Shown here piece after piece: positions 27,273 through 36,073 of a stretch of 64,000 nt of DNA; the stretch's first letter is position 1; every line of letters starts with the position of its first letter. Location: assembly GCA_947497755.1 (NCBI GenBank), contig CANMHT010000002.1, positions 620,001 to 684,000 on the forward strand. The letters are read 5' to 3'. The DNA is from an uncultured Polaribacter sp. Lineage in GTDB: Bacteria > Bacteroidota > Bacteroidia > Flavobacteriales > Flavobacteriaceae. A program made the position numbers and the translations under genes. Below the pieces are notes generated by a model. That model was not told where the DNA came from and ran no database searches. It was given only the letters and a program-made list of their open reading frames with translations.

Positions 27273-28190
27273 GTGAACAATTCTAAATCCCCTTCTATAT
27301 TTTATAAACTATTAAGTTTGCTTTCGGTAGTTAGGGGATACAATGTTTTAATACTTGTATTGGCTCAATATTTAGGAGCTCTTTTTATTTTCTCTCCAAC
27401 AAAATCTTTACGTGTTGTTTTATTAGATTATAAATTGTTTTTTATAGTCATGTCTTCAGTTTTTGTGGTTTCTGCTGGGTATATTATTAACAATTTTTAC
27501 GATGTAAAAGCAGATAAGATTAATAGACCTTTTAAGGCAAGTCTTGACCAAATTGTTAGTCAAAAAATAAAACTTCAAATCTATTTCTTGTTTAACTTTT
27601 TAGGGTTTCTTTTTGGTTGGCTTGTTGCTTGGGAAGCAGCCTTGTTCTTTGCAGTGTATATTTTTGCTATTTGGTTATATTCGCATAAATTAAAAAGACA
27701 ACCATTTATAGGATTGTTATCTGCAGCTATATTAACAATATTGCCTTTTTTTGTAGTGTTTATTTACTTTAGAAACTTTTCTAAAATTATTTTTGTTCAT
27801 GCACTATTTTTATTTGGGGTTTTACTAGTAAGGCAGTTAATCAAAGATCTAGAAAATTTACGAGGAGCAGTAGTAAATAATTATATTACTTTTCCAGTTA
27901 AATATGGAGAAAGAAAGACTAGGAAATTAGGAATCTTAATTATTGTTTGTACTTTCTTGCCAGCATATGTCTTATTTAGCTATCCTTCTATCGGATATAT
28001 GAAATACTACTTTTTAATTTCTAGTATTATCTTAGTTTTTATAGGTTTCTTTTTATGGAAATCTAACTTAAAAAGACATTATGTTATCTTACATAATGTA
28101 CTAAAGTTAATGTTACTAATTGGTATTTTTAGTTTACTATTGATAGATACTTCTGTGTTGGTTGAAAGAGTTATTGAGCAATTAAAGTAA
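27273..28190 (+). CDS. UbiA-family prenyltransferase
   Basis: A 305-residue integral membrane prenyltransferase with eight to nine helices. The first aspartate-rich motif is NNFYDVKADKINRPFK (N-x-x-x-D-x-x-x-D) and the second is RQLIKDLENLRGAVVNN. The start is GTG at 27273; no ATG precedes the first conserved region. Proteins of this group in Flavobacteriia are often named geranylgeranylglycerol-phosphate geranylgeranyltransferase by similarity to the archaeal ether-lipid enzyme, but the real acceptor is not known. Location right after mevalonate kinase (17 bases) supports use of isoprenoid diphosphates. Confidence 0.87.
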   Translation: MNNSKSPSIFYKLLSLLSVVRGYNVLILVLAQYLGALFIFSPTKSLRVVLLDYKLFFIVMSSVFVVSAGYIINNFYDVKADKINRPFKASLDQIVSQKIKLQIYFLFNFLGFLFGWLVAWEAALFFAVYIFAIWLYSHKLKRQPFIGLLSAAILTILPFFVVFIYFRNFSKIIFVHALFLFGVLLVRQLIKDLENLRGAVVNNYITFPVKYGERKTRKLGILIIVCTFLPAYVLFSYPSIGYMKYYFLISSIILVFIGFFLWKSNLKRHYVILHNVLKLMLLIGIFSLLLIDTSVLVERVIEQLK

Positions 28191-28263
28191 ACATCAATTA
28201 GTTAAAATTTGAATGAAATAAGGCACTTCGTATTGTCATTCTTTAAAATCAAATATTTAACAG

Positions 28264-28271
28264 TATCTTTG
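28264..28271 (+). promoter_or_regulatory. Candidate -7 box for the pseudouridine synthase gene
   Basis: TATCTTTG is a perfect TAnnTTTG match 16 bases before the ATG at 28288. Confidence 0.45.
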
Positions 28272-28287
28272 CCAAAAATTTTAAAAA

Positions 28288-29112
28288 ATGAACTCAAATA
28301 GAAACTCGTCGCGAGGACGACAAGGAGGAAACAATAAAGGTTTTCAAGGAAGAAAGAAAAAAGAGTATAAAAAAATAAAAGTTCAGCCAAAAGCAAAACC
28401 AGAAGATGGTATCAGGTTGAATAAATACATTGCAAATTCTGGTGTTTGTTCTAGAAGAGAAGCAGATACTTATATTGCTTCTGGAAATGTAGTAGTTAAT
28501 GGAAAAGTAATCACAGAAATGGGGTTTAAGGTTAAGCCTGGTGATGAAGTTCGTTTTGATGGAACATCAATCTCTCCTGAAGAAAAAAGATATATTCTTT
28601 TAAATAAACCTAAGAATTATATTACCACCATGGATGATGAACGTGGAAGAAAAACGGTAATGGATTTAATAGCAGGAGCAACAAAAGAACGTGTGTATCC
28701 GGTTGGAAGATTAGATCGAAATACGACAGGATTATTGTTGTTTACAAACGATGGTGATTTGGCTAAAAAACTTACACATCCAAAACATAATGTGCAAAAG
28801 TTATATCATGCTTCTCTAGATAGAAAATTTGAAGTTAAAGATTTACATAAGTTAAGAGATGAAGTAATCATTGAAGGGAGAAGGGTTTTTATTGATGAGG
28901 TAGATTATGTTGCTGGAGAAACAAAATCAGAAGTTGGAATCAAAATTCATTCTGGACGTAATAGAATTGTTCGTAAAATATTTGAACACTTTGGGTATAA
29001 AGTAGTAAAATTAGATCGAGTAATATTTGCTGGTTTAACAAAGAAAAATTTACCTAGAGGAAGATATAGAGAATTAACTCAGCAAGAAGTAAATAATCTT
29101 CATATGATTTAA
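28288..29112 (+). CDS. rRNA pseudouridine synthase, RsuA/RluB family
   Basis: A 274-residue RNA-modifying enzyme. An N-terminal extension of about 40 residues is rich in Arg, Gly, Asn and Lys (NSSRGRQGGNNKGFQGRKKK), typical for Bacteroidota members and probably RNA-binding. It is followed by an S4 domain (RLNKYIANSGVCSRREADTY) and the catalytic domain with GRLDRNTTGLLLFTNDG, where Asp is the nucleophile. It isomerises uridine in large-subunit rRNA most likely (RluB-like), though the site is not certain. A terminator follows at once. Confidence 0.93.
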   Translation: MNSNRNSSRGRQGGNNKGFQGRKKKEYKKIKVQPKAKPEDGIRLNKYIANSGVCSRREADTYIASGNVVVNGKVITEMGFKVKPGDEVRFDGTSISPEEKRYILLNKPKNYITTMDDERGRKTVMDLIAGATKERVYPVGRLDRNTTGLLLFTNDGDLAKKLTHPKHNVQKLYHASLDRKFEVKDLHKLRDEVIIEGRRVFIDEVDYVAGETKSEVGIKIHSGRNRIVRKIFEHFGYKVVKLDRVIFAGLTKKNLPRGRYRELTQQEVNNLHMI

Positions 29113-29135
29113 CTCAAGAAAGTTTAAATAAAAAA

Positions 29136-29168
29136 AAATCCAGCAAAATTTGCTGGATTTTTTTTTAT
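29136..29168. terminator. Bidirectional terminator between pseudouridine synthase and hutG
   Basis: An 11-bp perfect stem (29136-29146 with 29150-29160, three-base loop) with a T-run on its right and an A-run on its left, so it can stop transcripts from both sides. It touches the hutG stop codon. Confidence 0.88.
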
Positions 29169-30142
29169 TTATTTTCTAATTCCATGACCATAAAATCGAC
29201 TAGCTTGGCAGCTAGGTTTGCTGTAAGATTGTCTCTGTCTAAAGTCGGATTTAACTCTGCAATATCACAAGAAATTACCTTGTTAGTGTCAAATAAAAAG
29301 CGAAGCATTTTAAAAACAAAATAGGGTGTAAATCCTAATGGAGAAGGAGCACTTACTCCAGGGGCATAAGCAGAAGAGAACCCATCCATATCAATAGTGA
29401 TATATAAATAATCACAAGAGTTAATAACAGGTTGTAGACGTTCTTTTAAAGCATTTAACTCTTCTTTAGAAGATTCACAATCATAGTTAATAGCAAAATG
29501 AATATTGTCTCTTTTAGCAATGTTAAAAAGCTCTTTGGTATTTGCTTGACGTTGAATTCCGATGGCAAAATATTCAACATTCTCAAATTCATTTAAAACC
29601 TGGTTAAACGGAGTTCCTGAATTGGTTTTTCGTTCAACTGGACGTAAATCGAAATGGGCATCAAAATTAATAATCCCAATTTTTTTATTTGAGTTAATTG
29701 CTTTTTGTATGCCTTTAAAATGTCCATAAGACATATCGTGTCCGCCACCAATAACTATAGGAAACACCTTGTTTTTTAAAAGTGAATTTACAGTAGTAGC
29801 TAAGGCTTCTTGACAAGCTTCCATGTCTTCGTCAATACAAATAAGATTGCCAATATCTGCAACTTTTTTTGTGTCAAAATGTATAGGAAGTTTTGCTAAT
29901 CTTTCTCTAAGTGCAATTGGACCTTTTTGTGCGCCAACACGTCCTAAATTTCTTCGTACACCTTCGTCACAAACGTATCCTAATAAAGCAATATCTGTAT
30001 TCTTTATTGAGTTGCTTTCTAGATCAATTAATTCAATTTCTTGATGCCAATATTGTTTTCCAATATCTGGATTTGATTTTCTTCCAGTCCAATATATTTT
30101 CTGTGCAGATTGATAATCTACATGATGTAATTTTAAATTCAT
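29165..30142 (-). CDS. hutG: Formimidoylglutamase
   Basis: A 325-residue arginase-superfamily hydrolase that splits formimidoylglutamate into glutamate and formamide, the last step of this histidine pathway. Metal ligands are visible in GGGHDMSYGH, NFDAHFDLR and TIDMDGFSSAYAPGV. The enzyme lacks signal peptides and is cytoplasmic. It is the last gene of the hutH-hutU-hutI-hutG minus-strand operon, 32 bases after hutI. Its place in the operon makes formimidoylglutamase more likely than arginase or agmatinase. Confidence 0.93.
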   Translation of the reverse strand: MNLKLHHVDYQSAQKIYWTGRKSNPDIGKQYWHQEIELIDLESNSIKNTDIALLGYVCDEGVRRNLGRVGAQKGPIALRERLAKLPIHFDTKKVADIGNLICIDEDMEACQEALATTVNSLLKNKVFPIVIGGGHDMSYGHFKGIQKAINSNKKIGIINFDAHFDLRPVERKTNSGTPFNQVLNEFENVEYFAIGIQRQANTKELFNIAKRDNIHFAINYDCESSKEELNALKERLQPVINSCDYLYITIDMDGFSSAYAPGVSAPSPLGFTPYFVFKMLRFLFDTNKVISCDIAELNPTLDRDNLTANLAAKLVDFMVMELENK

Positions 30143-30174
30143 TGTTTAAATAGTTAGGCTAAGTTTAGCTTAAA

Positions 30175-31413
30175 TTAAAATATTTCTTCACCTTTTAAGA
30201 ATACTTTGTCTATTTGATGATTACCAAAAGAATAAGGAATAAATCCGTAAGAATTGATAGGTTTTGTTAATATTAAGTTTGCAAGTTTTCCTTTAGTTAT
30301 TGAGCCAACTTCATTTTCCAGTCCCATTGCATAAGCACCGTTAATAGTAGCGGCATTAATAGCTTCTTCTGGAGTCATTTTCATTTTTATACAAGCAGTT
30401 GATACCACAAAATTCATGTTTCCAGAAGGAGTAGATCCAGGATTATAGTCTGTGGCTAAAGCCAACGGTAGTCCAGCGTCTAAAATTGCTCTTGCAGGTG
30501 TATAAGGAATGCTTAAAAAATAGGAGCAACTTGGTAATGCGACTGGCATTGTTTTCGTATTCTTTAAAGCTTCAATATCTTCTGGATTAACTACTTCTAA
30601 ATGGTCAACAGATAAAGCATTAAATTCAACTCCTGCTTGTACTCCGCCAATTGCTGTAAATTGATTTACATGTATTTTCGGAGTTAAACCGTATTTTTTG
30701 CCCGCTTCTAAAATTAATTTTGTGTCTTCTACAGAAAAGTAGCCAGTTTCACAAAAAATATCGATGTATTCTGCCAAATTTTCGGTAGCAACTTTCGGTA
30801 TAACATCTTTAATTAACATGTCTAAATAAGCTGCTTTGTTGTTTTTGTAATTTGCAGGAACTGCATGTGCTCCTAAAAAAGTAGCTTTGATAGGGATGTT
30901 ATAGTTCTCCTTTAATCGTTTAATAACACGAAGCATTTTTAATTCGGCATCTTCTGTTAATCCATATCCAGATTTTATTTCTACAGCACCTGTCCCAAGT
31001 TGAATGACTTCTTCTAAACGAGCTTTACTTTGTATATATAAATCTTCTTCTGATGTTTCTTGTAGTTTTTTTGCCGAATTTAAAATTCCACCACCATTAT
31101 TCGCAATTTCTTCATACGTTAGTCCGTTAATTCTGTCTACAAATTCTCCTTCACGATTACCAGCATATACAATGTGAGTGTGAGAATCACACCAAGATGG
31201 TAAAAGCATTTTTCCGCTTGCATCAATTACTTTTGAAAAGTGTTGAGTTGGACAATTTTCCATATCCCCAAAATCACTAATCAACCCGTTGTCTACTACT
31301 AAAAAAGCATTTTTAATTGTTGGAAGTGTTTTCATTTCAGCTCCAGAAATGAATGTTGTTCCTTCAGCTCTAATCTGAATTAATTCTTTAATATTTTTAA
31401 ATAAAGTTGTCAT
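30175..31413 (-). CDS. hutI: Imidazolonepropionase
   Basis: A 412-residue amidohydrolase that opens the ring of 4-imidazolone-5-propionate to formimidoylglutamate. The metal-binding H-x-H is in WCDSHTHIVYAGNREGEF; further metal and substrate residues lie in LGAHAVP, KIHVNQFT, DHLEVV and ALATDYNPGS. Length is normal. The ATG overlaps the stop of hutU by one base (TAATG), giving translational coupling. Confidence 0.96.
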   Translation of the reverse strand: MTTLFKNIKELIQIRAEGTTFISGAEMKTLPTIKNAFLVVDNGLISDFGDMENCPTQHFSKVIDASGKMLLPSWCDSHTHIVYAGNREGEFVDRINGLTYEEIANNGGGILNSAKKLQETSEEDLYIQSKARLEEVIQLGTGAVEIKSGYGLTEDAELKMLRVIKRLKENYNIPIKATFLGAHAVPANYKNNKAAYLDMLIKDVIPKVATENLAEYIDIFCETGYFSVEDTKLILEAGKKYGLTPKIHVNQFTAIGGVQAGVEFNALSVDHLEVVNPEDIEALKNTKTMPVALPSCSYFLSIPYTPARAILDAGLPLALATDYNPGSTPSGNMNFVVSTACIKMKMTPEEAINAATINGAYAMGLENEVGSITKGKLANLILTKPINSYGFIPYSFGNHQIDKVFLKGEEIF

Positions 31414-33410
31414 TAAAATAAGTTATTTAACAATTCATCTTCTACAAGATTAGGTAAAGTTACTTTTAAATTTGGAGTTCTTTCCATTTCTCTTTTGATA
31501 GCAAAAATAGCTTCGTCATTTCTAGCCCAACTTCTACGAGCTATTCCGTTGTTTACATCGTAAAATAACATACTTTTTAAACGAGCTTCTGCCTCTGCTG
31601 TCCCATCTAACAGCATTCCAAATCCGCCATTCATTACTTCTCCCCAGCCAACGCCACCACCATTGTGGATAGAAACCCAAGTGGCACCTCTAAAACTGTC
31701 TCCAATTACATTGTGAATAGCCATGTCTGCAGTAAACTTACTACCGTCATAAATATTAGAAGTTTCTCTAAAAGGAGAGTCAGTTCCACTTACATCGTGA
31801 TGATCTCTACCTAAAACAACAGGTCCAATTTTACCAGTAGCAATTGCATCATTAAAAGCTTTGGCAATTTTAGATCTTCCTTCTGCATCAGCATATAAAA
31901 TACGAGCTTGAGAGCCAACAACCATTTTATTCTTTTTAGCATCGTTAATCCAAGTAATATTGTCTTGCATTTGCAATTGAATTTCTTCAGGAGAATTTTC
32001 CATAATTTCTTGTAAAACATTAGCAGCAATAGCATCTGTTTTATCTAAATCTTCTGGATTACCAGAAGCACAAACCCATCTAAAAGGACCAAAACCATAA
32101 TCAAAACACATAGGTCCTAAAATGTCTTGTACATAAGATGGATATTTAAAATCTATATTGTTCGTAGCCATTACATCTGCACCAGCTCTAGAAGCTTCCA
32201 GTAAAAAGGCATTTCCATAATCGAAGAAATATGTGCCCTTTGAAGTATGTTTATTTATGGCTTCTGCATGTCTTCTTAACGATCCTTGTACTTTTTCTTT
32301 GAATAATTCTGGTTCTTCTCTTATCAATCGATTAGATTCTTCGTAAGAAATATCTACTGGATAATAGCCTCCAGTCCAAGGAATATGTAGTGAAGTTTGA
32401 TCTGAACCAACATGAATAAAAATGTTTTCTTCATAAAAGCGTTCCCAAATTTCTACAACATTACCAATGTATGCAATTGAAACAACTTCGTTATTGGTTT
32501 GTGCTTGTTTTACACGAGTCAATAAATCATCCATATTATCAATCAAAACATCTACCCAACCTTGTTCATGTCTTTTAGTAGCAGCTTTAGAATTTACTTC
32601 TGCTGCAATAGTAATACAACCAGCAATATTTCCTGCTTTAGGTTGTGCGCCACTCATTCCGCCTAAACCAGCAGTTAAAAATATTTTCCCTTTTGGATTA
32701 TCTCCTTTTGGTAATATTTTACGGAAAGCATTCATAACGGTAATAGTTGTTCCGTGTACAATTCCTTGTGGCCCAATATACATAAATGAACCCGCTGTCA
32801 TTTGTCCGTATTGAGTAACGCCTAATGCATTGAATTTTTCCCAGTCATCTGGTTGTGAATAATTCGGAATCATCATTCCGTTTGTAACCACAACTCTTGG
32901 CGCATTTTTAGAAGAAGGGAACAGTCCCATTGGGTGTCCAGAATACATATGTAGCGTTTGTGTATCCGTCATGGTCGCTAAATATTGCATTACCAATAAG
33001 TATTGTGCCCAGTTTTGAAATACAGCACCATTACCACCATAAGTAATTAATTCTTCTGGATGTTGAGCTACAGCAGGATCTAGATTGTTTTGAATCATTA
33101 ACATGATTGCTGCTGCTTGTGAAGATGCAGCAGGATATTCAGAAACTGGTCTTGCATATATAGCATAATCTGGTTTAAACCTATACATGTAGATTCTACC
33201 ATATTCTTTTAGTTCTTCAGCAAATTCTATTGCTAATTCTTTATGCCAATCTTTAGGGAAATAACGCAAAGCATTTTTAATTGCCAATTGTTTTTCTTCA
33301 ATAGATAAAATGTCTTTTCTTTTTGGAGCTCTATTGCTGTTTTTAGGATATTCCTTTTTTACTGGTAAAACTGATGGTATTCCTTGTAAAATTTGTTCTT
33401 GAAACGTCAT
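31413..33410 (-). CDS. hutU: Urocanate hydratase
   Basis: A 665-residue NAD-dependent urocanase, turning urocanate into imidazolonepropionate. The glycine-rich NAD-binding region GKIFLTAGLGGMSGAQPKAG and the signature FDYGFGPFRWVCASG are present. The protein is about 100 residues longer than the Bacillus/Pseudomonas type because of an N-terminal extension, which belongs to the longer urocanase form common in Bacteroidota. hutH ends five bases upstream and hutI overlaps its stop. Confidence 0.97.
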   Translation of the reverse strand: MTFQEQILQGIPSVLPVKKEYPKNSNRAPKRKDILSIEEKQLAIKNALRYFPKDWHKELAIEFAEELKEYGRIYMYRFKPDYAIYARPVSEYPAASSQAAAIMLMIQNNLDPAVAQHPEELITYGGNGAVFQNWAQYLLVMQYLATMTDTQTLHMYSGHPMGLFPSSKNAPRVVVTNGMMIPNYSQPDDWEKFNALGVTQYGQMTAGSFMYIGPQGIVHGTTITVMNAFRKILPKGDNPKGKIFLTAGLGGMSGAQPKAGNIAGCITIAAEVNSKAATKRHEQGWVDVLIDNMDDLLTRVKQAQTNNEVVSIAYIGNVVEIWERFYEENIFIHVGSDQTSLHIPWTGGYYPVDISYEESNRLIREEPELFKEKVQGSLRRHAEAINKHTSKGTYFFDYGNAFLLEASRAGADVMATNNIDFKYPSYVQDILGPMCFDYGFGPFRWVCASGNPEDLDKTDAIAANVLQEIMENSPEEIQLQMQDNITWINDAKKNKMVVGSQARILYADAEGRSKIAKAFNDAIATGKIGPVVLGRDHHDVSGTDSPFRETSNIYDGSKFTADMAIHNVIGDSFRGATWVSIHNGGGVGWGEVMNGGFGMLLDGTAEAEARLKSMLFYDVNNGIARRSWARNDEAIFAIKREMERTPNLKVTLPNLVEDELLNNLF

Positions 33411-33415
33411 AACGA

Positions 33416-34909
33416 TTATTTTACTTTAAATGATTGGTTTTGTACTAAATTGATTAGGCTGTTGATGTCATCTTTTAAAATTCTATCATCTTCTAATTTG
33501 TCTACTTTGCTTCTAATAATTTTAAAGTTCTCTTCAATAATAGGAGAGAAGGTATTAGGTCTTCTAAAATCCATAGCTTGAGCCGCATACATTAATTCGA
33601 TGGCTAATATTTTTTCTAAGTTTCCTAATATTTGATTGAATTTTCTTCCAGAAATACTTCCCATAGATACATGATCTTCTTGTCCTAAAGATGTTGGTAC
33701 ACTATCTGCAGAAGGAGGAAAACACAATGATTTGTTTTCTGTAACCAATGCAGCAGTAGTGTATTGCGGAATCATAAAACCAGAATTTAATCCACCTCCA
33801 GTAGTTAACAATCGAGGTAAGCCAAATTTACCTTCTAAAAGTAAATAGCAACGTCGGTCAGAGATATTTCCTAATTCTGCAGTAGCTAATGCGCCATAAT
33901 CAATTGCCATAGCCATTGGTTGTCCATGAAAGTTTCCTCCAGAAATGGCTTCTGTATCACTGAGGACAATTGGATTGTCTGTTACTGAATTCATCTCAAT
34001 TTCTGCAAGTTCGTTTAAATGATAATAAGCATTTCTAGAAGCACCGTGTACTTGGGGAATGCAGCGCATAGAATATGGGTCTTGTACACGTTCACAATCT
34101 TGATGCGCTTCAATATTTTGTGAGCCTTCAAAAAGCATTCTCATGCGTTCAGCTACTTTTATGTTTCCTTTAAATGGTCTTATTTTATGTAATTGAGCTT
34201 TAAATGGAGATGCACTACCTTGATATCCTTCAATACTCATAGCTCCACAAACATCAGCTAAATCTAAAAGATATTCCATCTTTTTTAATCCTACGATGGC
34301 ATGTGCTAAAATAAATTGTGTTCCGTTTATTAAACCTAATCCTTCTTTAGCTTGAAGTACTAAAGGAGTAAGGTTATGTGTGTTTAAAACCTCTTTTGCT
34401 GTTTTTATTTCTGAGTCAATCCAAAATTCACCTTCACCTAAAAGAGGTAAAAATAAATGTGAAAGCGGCGCTAAATCTCCAGATGCTCCAACAGATCCTT
34501 GTTCAGGAACAACAGGTAATAAGTCATTTTCTATAAAATAAATAATACGTTCAATAAGCTCTAATCGTACACCAGAATATCCTTGACAAAGTGCATGAAC
34601 TTTACAAATCATCATAATTTTAGAAAGTTCTTTATCAATTGGTTTTCCTACGCCGACAGCATGGGTAATTAATAAGTTTTCTTGTAATTTACTAGTCTCT
34701 TCTGGAGTAATTTGTACATCGCACAAAGGACCAAAACCAGTATTGATACCGTAAACAGCTTTATCTCCATTTGCCATGCTTTCAACTTTCTCTCTGCAAC
34801 TATTTACATTTTGCTGAGCTTCGGGAGTAATTTCTGCTTTAAGTTTATTTGTAGCTATATCTATTACCTTTTGTACTGTTAAAGTGTCTATTCCGTATTT
34901 AAACATCAT
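33416..34909 (-). CDS. hutH: Histidine ammonia-lyase
   Basis: A 497-residue lyase that deaminates histidine to urocanate. The Ala142-Ser143-Gly144 triad in GSVGASGDLAPLSH forms the MIO cofactor, Tyr53 in YGINTGFGPL is the catalytic tyrosine, and FHGQPMAMAIDYGA, NRRCY-like and QEDHVSMGS segments match the family. It is the first gene of the hut operon, and its promoter is visible upstream (34931-34957). ATG at 34909 is followed by a second ATG one codon later; either could be used. Confidence 0.97.
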   Translation of the reverse strand: MMFKYGIDTLTVQKVIDIATNKLKAEITPEAQQNVNSCREKVESMANGDKAVYGINTGFGPLCDVQITPEETSKLQENLLITHAVGVGKPIDKELSKIMMICKVHALCQGYSGVRLELIERIIYFIENDLLPVVPEQGSVGASGDLAPLSHLFLPLLGEGEFWIDSEIKTAKEVLNTHNLTPLVLQAKEGLGLINGTQFILAHAIVGLKKMEYLLDLADVCGAMSIEGYQGSASPFKAQLHKIRPFKGNIKVAERMRMLFEGSQNIEAHQDCERVQDPYSMRCIPQVHGASRNAYYHLNELAEIEMNSVTDNPIVLSDTEAISGGNFHGQPMAMAIDYGALATAELGNISDRRCYLLLEGKFGLPRLLTTGGGLNSGFMIPQYTTAALVTENKSLCFPPSADSVPTSLGQEDHVSMGSISGRKFNQILGNLEKILAIELMYAAQAMDFRRPNTFSPIIEENFKIIRSKVDKLEDDRILKDDINSLINLVQNQSFKVK

Positions 34910-34922
34910 TGTTTTATTGTTG

Positions 34923-34950
34923 TTGAATTACAAAGTTATTTTTATTTTTG
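34923..34950 (+). promoter_or_regulatory. Promoter of the LysR gene
   Basis: TTG (34923-34925), 17 bases, then TATTTTTG (34943-34950), a perfect match to the -33/-7 pattern. The GTG start lies 39 bases after the -7 box. Confidence 0.65.
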
Positions 34951-34957
34951 ATAACAA
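34931..34957 (-). promoter_or_regulatory. Promoter of the hut operon
   Basis: On the minus strand TTG (34957-34955), 16 bases, then TAACTTTG (34938-34931), 22 bases before the hutH ATG. It overlaps the divergent LysR promoter, so the two units share their control region. Confidence 0.68.
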
Positions 34958-34975
34958 TTGAGATTAATTTTGTTA
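34952..34975. promoter_or_regulatory. Candidate LysR operator
   Basis: TAACAA (34952-34957), 12 bases, TTGTTA (34970-34975): a dyad of the T-N11-A kind expected for LysR-type regulators. It covers the -33 element of the hut promoter and lies just after the -7 box of the LysR gene, a good place for both activation of hut and repression of its own gene. Confidence 0.6.
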
Positions 34976-34988
34976 ATAAATAATAACA

Positions 34989-35870
34989 GTGAGTTATCAA
35001 ATAGAGTTTAGGCATATCAGATATTTTTTAGCAGTTGCAGAAGAATTGCATTATAGAAAAGCAGCAGAAAAATTATTCATTTCTCAGCCTGGTTTGAGTA
35101 GGCAGATCAAACAAATGGAAAAAGATTTGGGGATTGTGTTGTTTGAAAGACATAATAGAAAAGTAAAATTGACAAAGGCTGGTGAATATTTAAAGAAAGA
35201 GTTGCGGTTAAACCTAAAAAATATTGAGCATACATTCAATCATGCGAAATTATTGAATGATGGTAAACATGGAGATTTAAAGTTTGGTTATGTAGGTTCT
35301 GCAATGCAAGAGATTATTCCGAATTTACTAGTGGAGTTTAAAAAAGAGCATCAAGATGTTATGGTTGGACTAAAAGAATTAGACAATCAAAAACAAATTG
35401 ATAGTTTGTTTTCTTACGATATAGATTTAGGTTTTGTAAGATTAGAAAGGGTGCCATTAGGCTTAGAAATGAAAATGTTGTTAAAGGAGTCTTTTTGTCT
35501 AGTATTACCATCAGAACATCCAATAAATGAAAGAAACTTTAAAGACTTATCTCAATTCAAAAATGAGTCGTTTATATTATTTGATCCTAAATATAGTGCC
35601 TCTTATTATGAGAAAGTGATGCAAATTTTTGATGATAGTGGTTTTATTCCTGTTATTTCACATAATACCATTCACGCAGGGTCAATTTATAAATTGGTAG
35701 AAAATAATTTTGGAATTTCGATTGTACCAAAATCATTGGTAGATGATAATAATAAAAATATCAAGTTTATAGAATTGAAAAAGATATCGCAGAAAACAAC
35801 ATTATCTGTTGTTTGGAATAAGAATAATAGAAATCCGATGCTAACTAAAATCATAGAATTGATTCCATAA
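34989..35870 (+). CDS. LysR-type transcriptional regulator, probable hut regulator
   Basis: A 293-residue LysR family regulator. The N-terminal winged helix-turn-helix is clear (FRHIRYFLAVAEELHYRKAAEKL, split by FISQPGLSRQIKQME), followed by a periplasmic-binding-protein-like effector domain. The start is GTG at 34989; there is no nearby in-frame ATG. It diverges from hutH with 79 bases between and is thus likely to control histidine catabolism, with urocanate or histidine as the probable signal; both points are inference. Known hut regulators are HutC (GntR) or HutP, so a LysR-type control is less usual. Confidence 0.92.
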   Translation: MSYQIEFRHIRYFLAVAEELHYRKAAEKLFISQPGLSRQIKQMEKDLGIVLFERHNRKVKLTKAGEYLKKELRLNLKNIEHTFNHAKLLNDGKHGDLKFGYVGSAMQEIIPNLLVEFKKEHQDVMVGLKELDNQKQIDSLFSYDIDLGFVRLERVPLGLEMKMLLKESFCLVLPSEHPINERNFKDLSQFKNESFILFDPKYSASYYEKVMQIFDDSGFIPVISHNTIHAGSIYKLVENNFGISIVPKSLVDDNNKNIKFIELKKISQKTTLSVVWNKNNRNPMLTKIIELIP

Positions 35871-35872
35871 AA

Positions 35873-35899
35873 AAAACCACTCTAAAAAGAGTGGTTTTT
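35873..35899. terminator. Intrinsic terminator between LysR gene and tRNA-Phe
   Basis: An 11-bp stem (AAAACCACTCT with AGAGTGGTTTT, four-base loop) with A-rich left and T-rich right flanks, so usable from both strands: for the LysR gene and for the tRNA. Confidence 0.85.
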
Positions 35900-35900
35900 G

Positions 35901-35973
35901 TGGTACCTCCAGGAATCGAACCAGGGACACAAGGATTTTCAGTCCTTTGCTCTACCAACTGAGCTAAGGTACC
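35901..35973 (-). tRNA. tRNA-Phe (GAA)
   Basis: The minus strand reads a full cloverleaf: acceptor GGTACCT pairing with AGGTACC, D arm (AGCTCAGTTGGTAGAGC), anticodon loop CTGAAAA with anticodon GAA, and T arm GGTTCGATTCC. The discriminator base is A, and no CCA is encoded after it, so CCA must be added by nucleotidyltransferase. It stands alone, 73 bases long. Confidence 0.96.
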
Positions 35974-36044
35974 ATTGCCTTAGCGGATGCAAATATACTA
36001 TCTCTTTTTTAAATCTACCAAATAAAATTGTAAAAAATCTGTTG

Positions 36045-36052
36045 TATTTTTG
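36045..36052 (+). promoter_or_regulatory. Candidate -7 box for the coaX operon
   Basis: TATTTTTG, a perfect TAnnTTTG match, 21 bases before the coaX ATG. The nearest TTG is only 14 bases upstream of it, shorter than usual. Confidence 0.45.
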
Positions 36053-36073
36053 AGGCTTATCCAATCATAAGAG

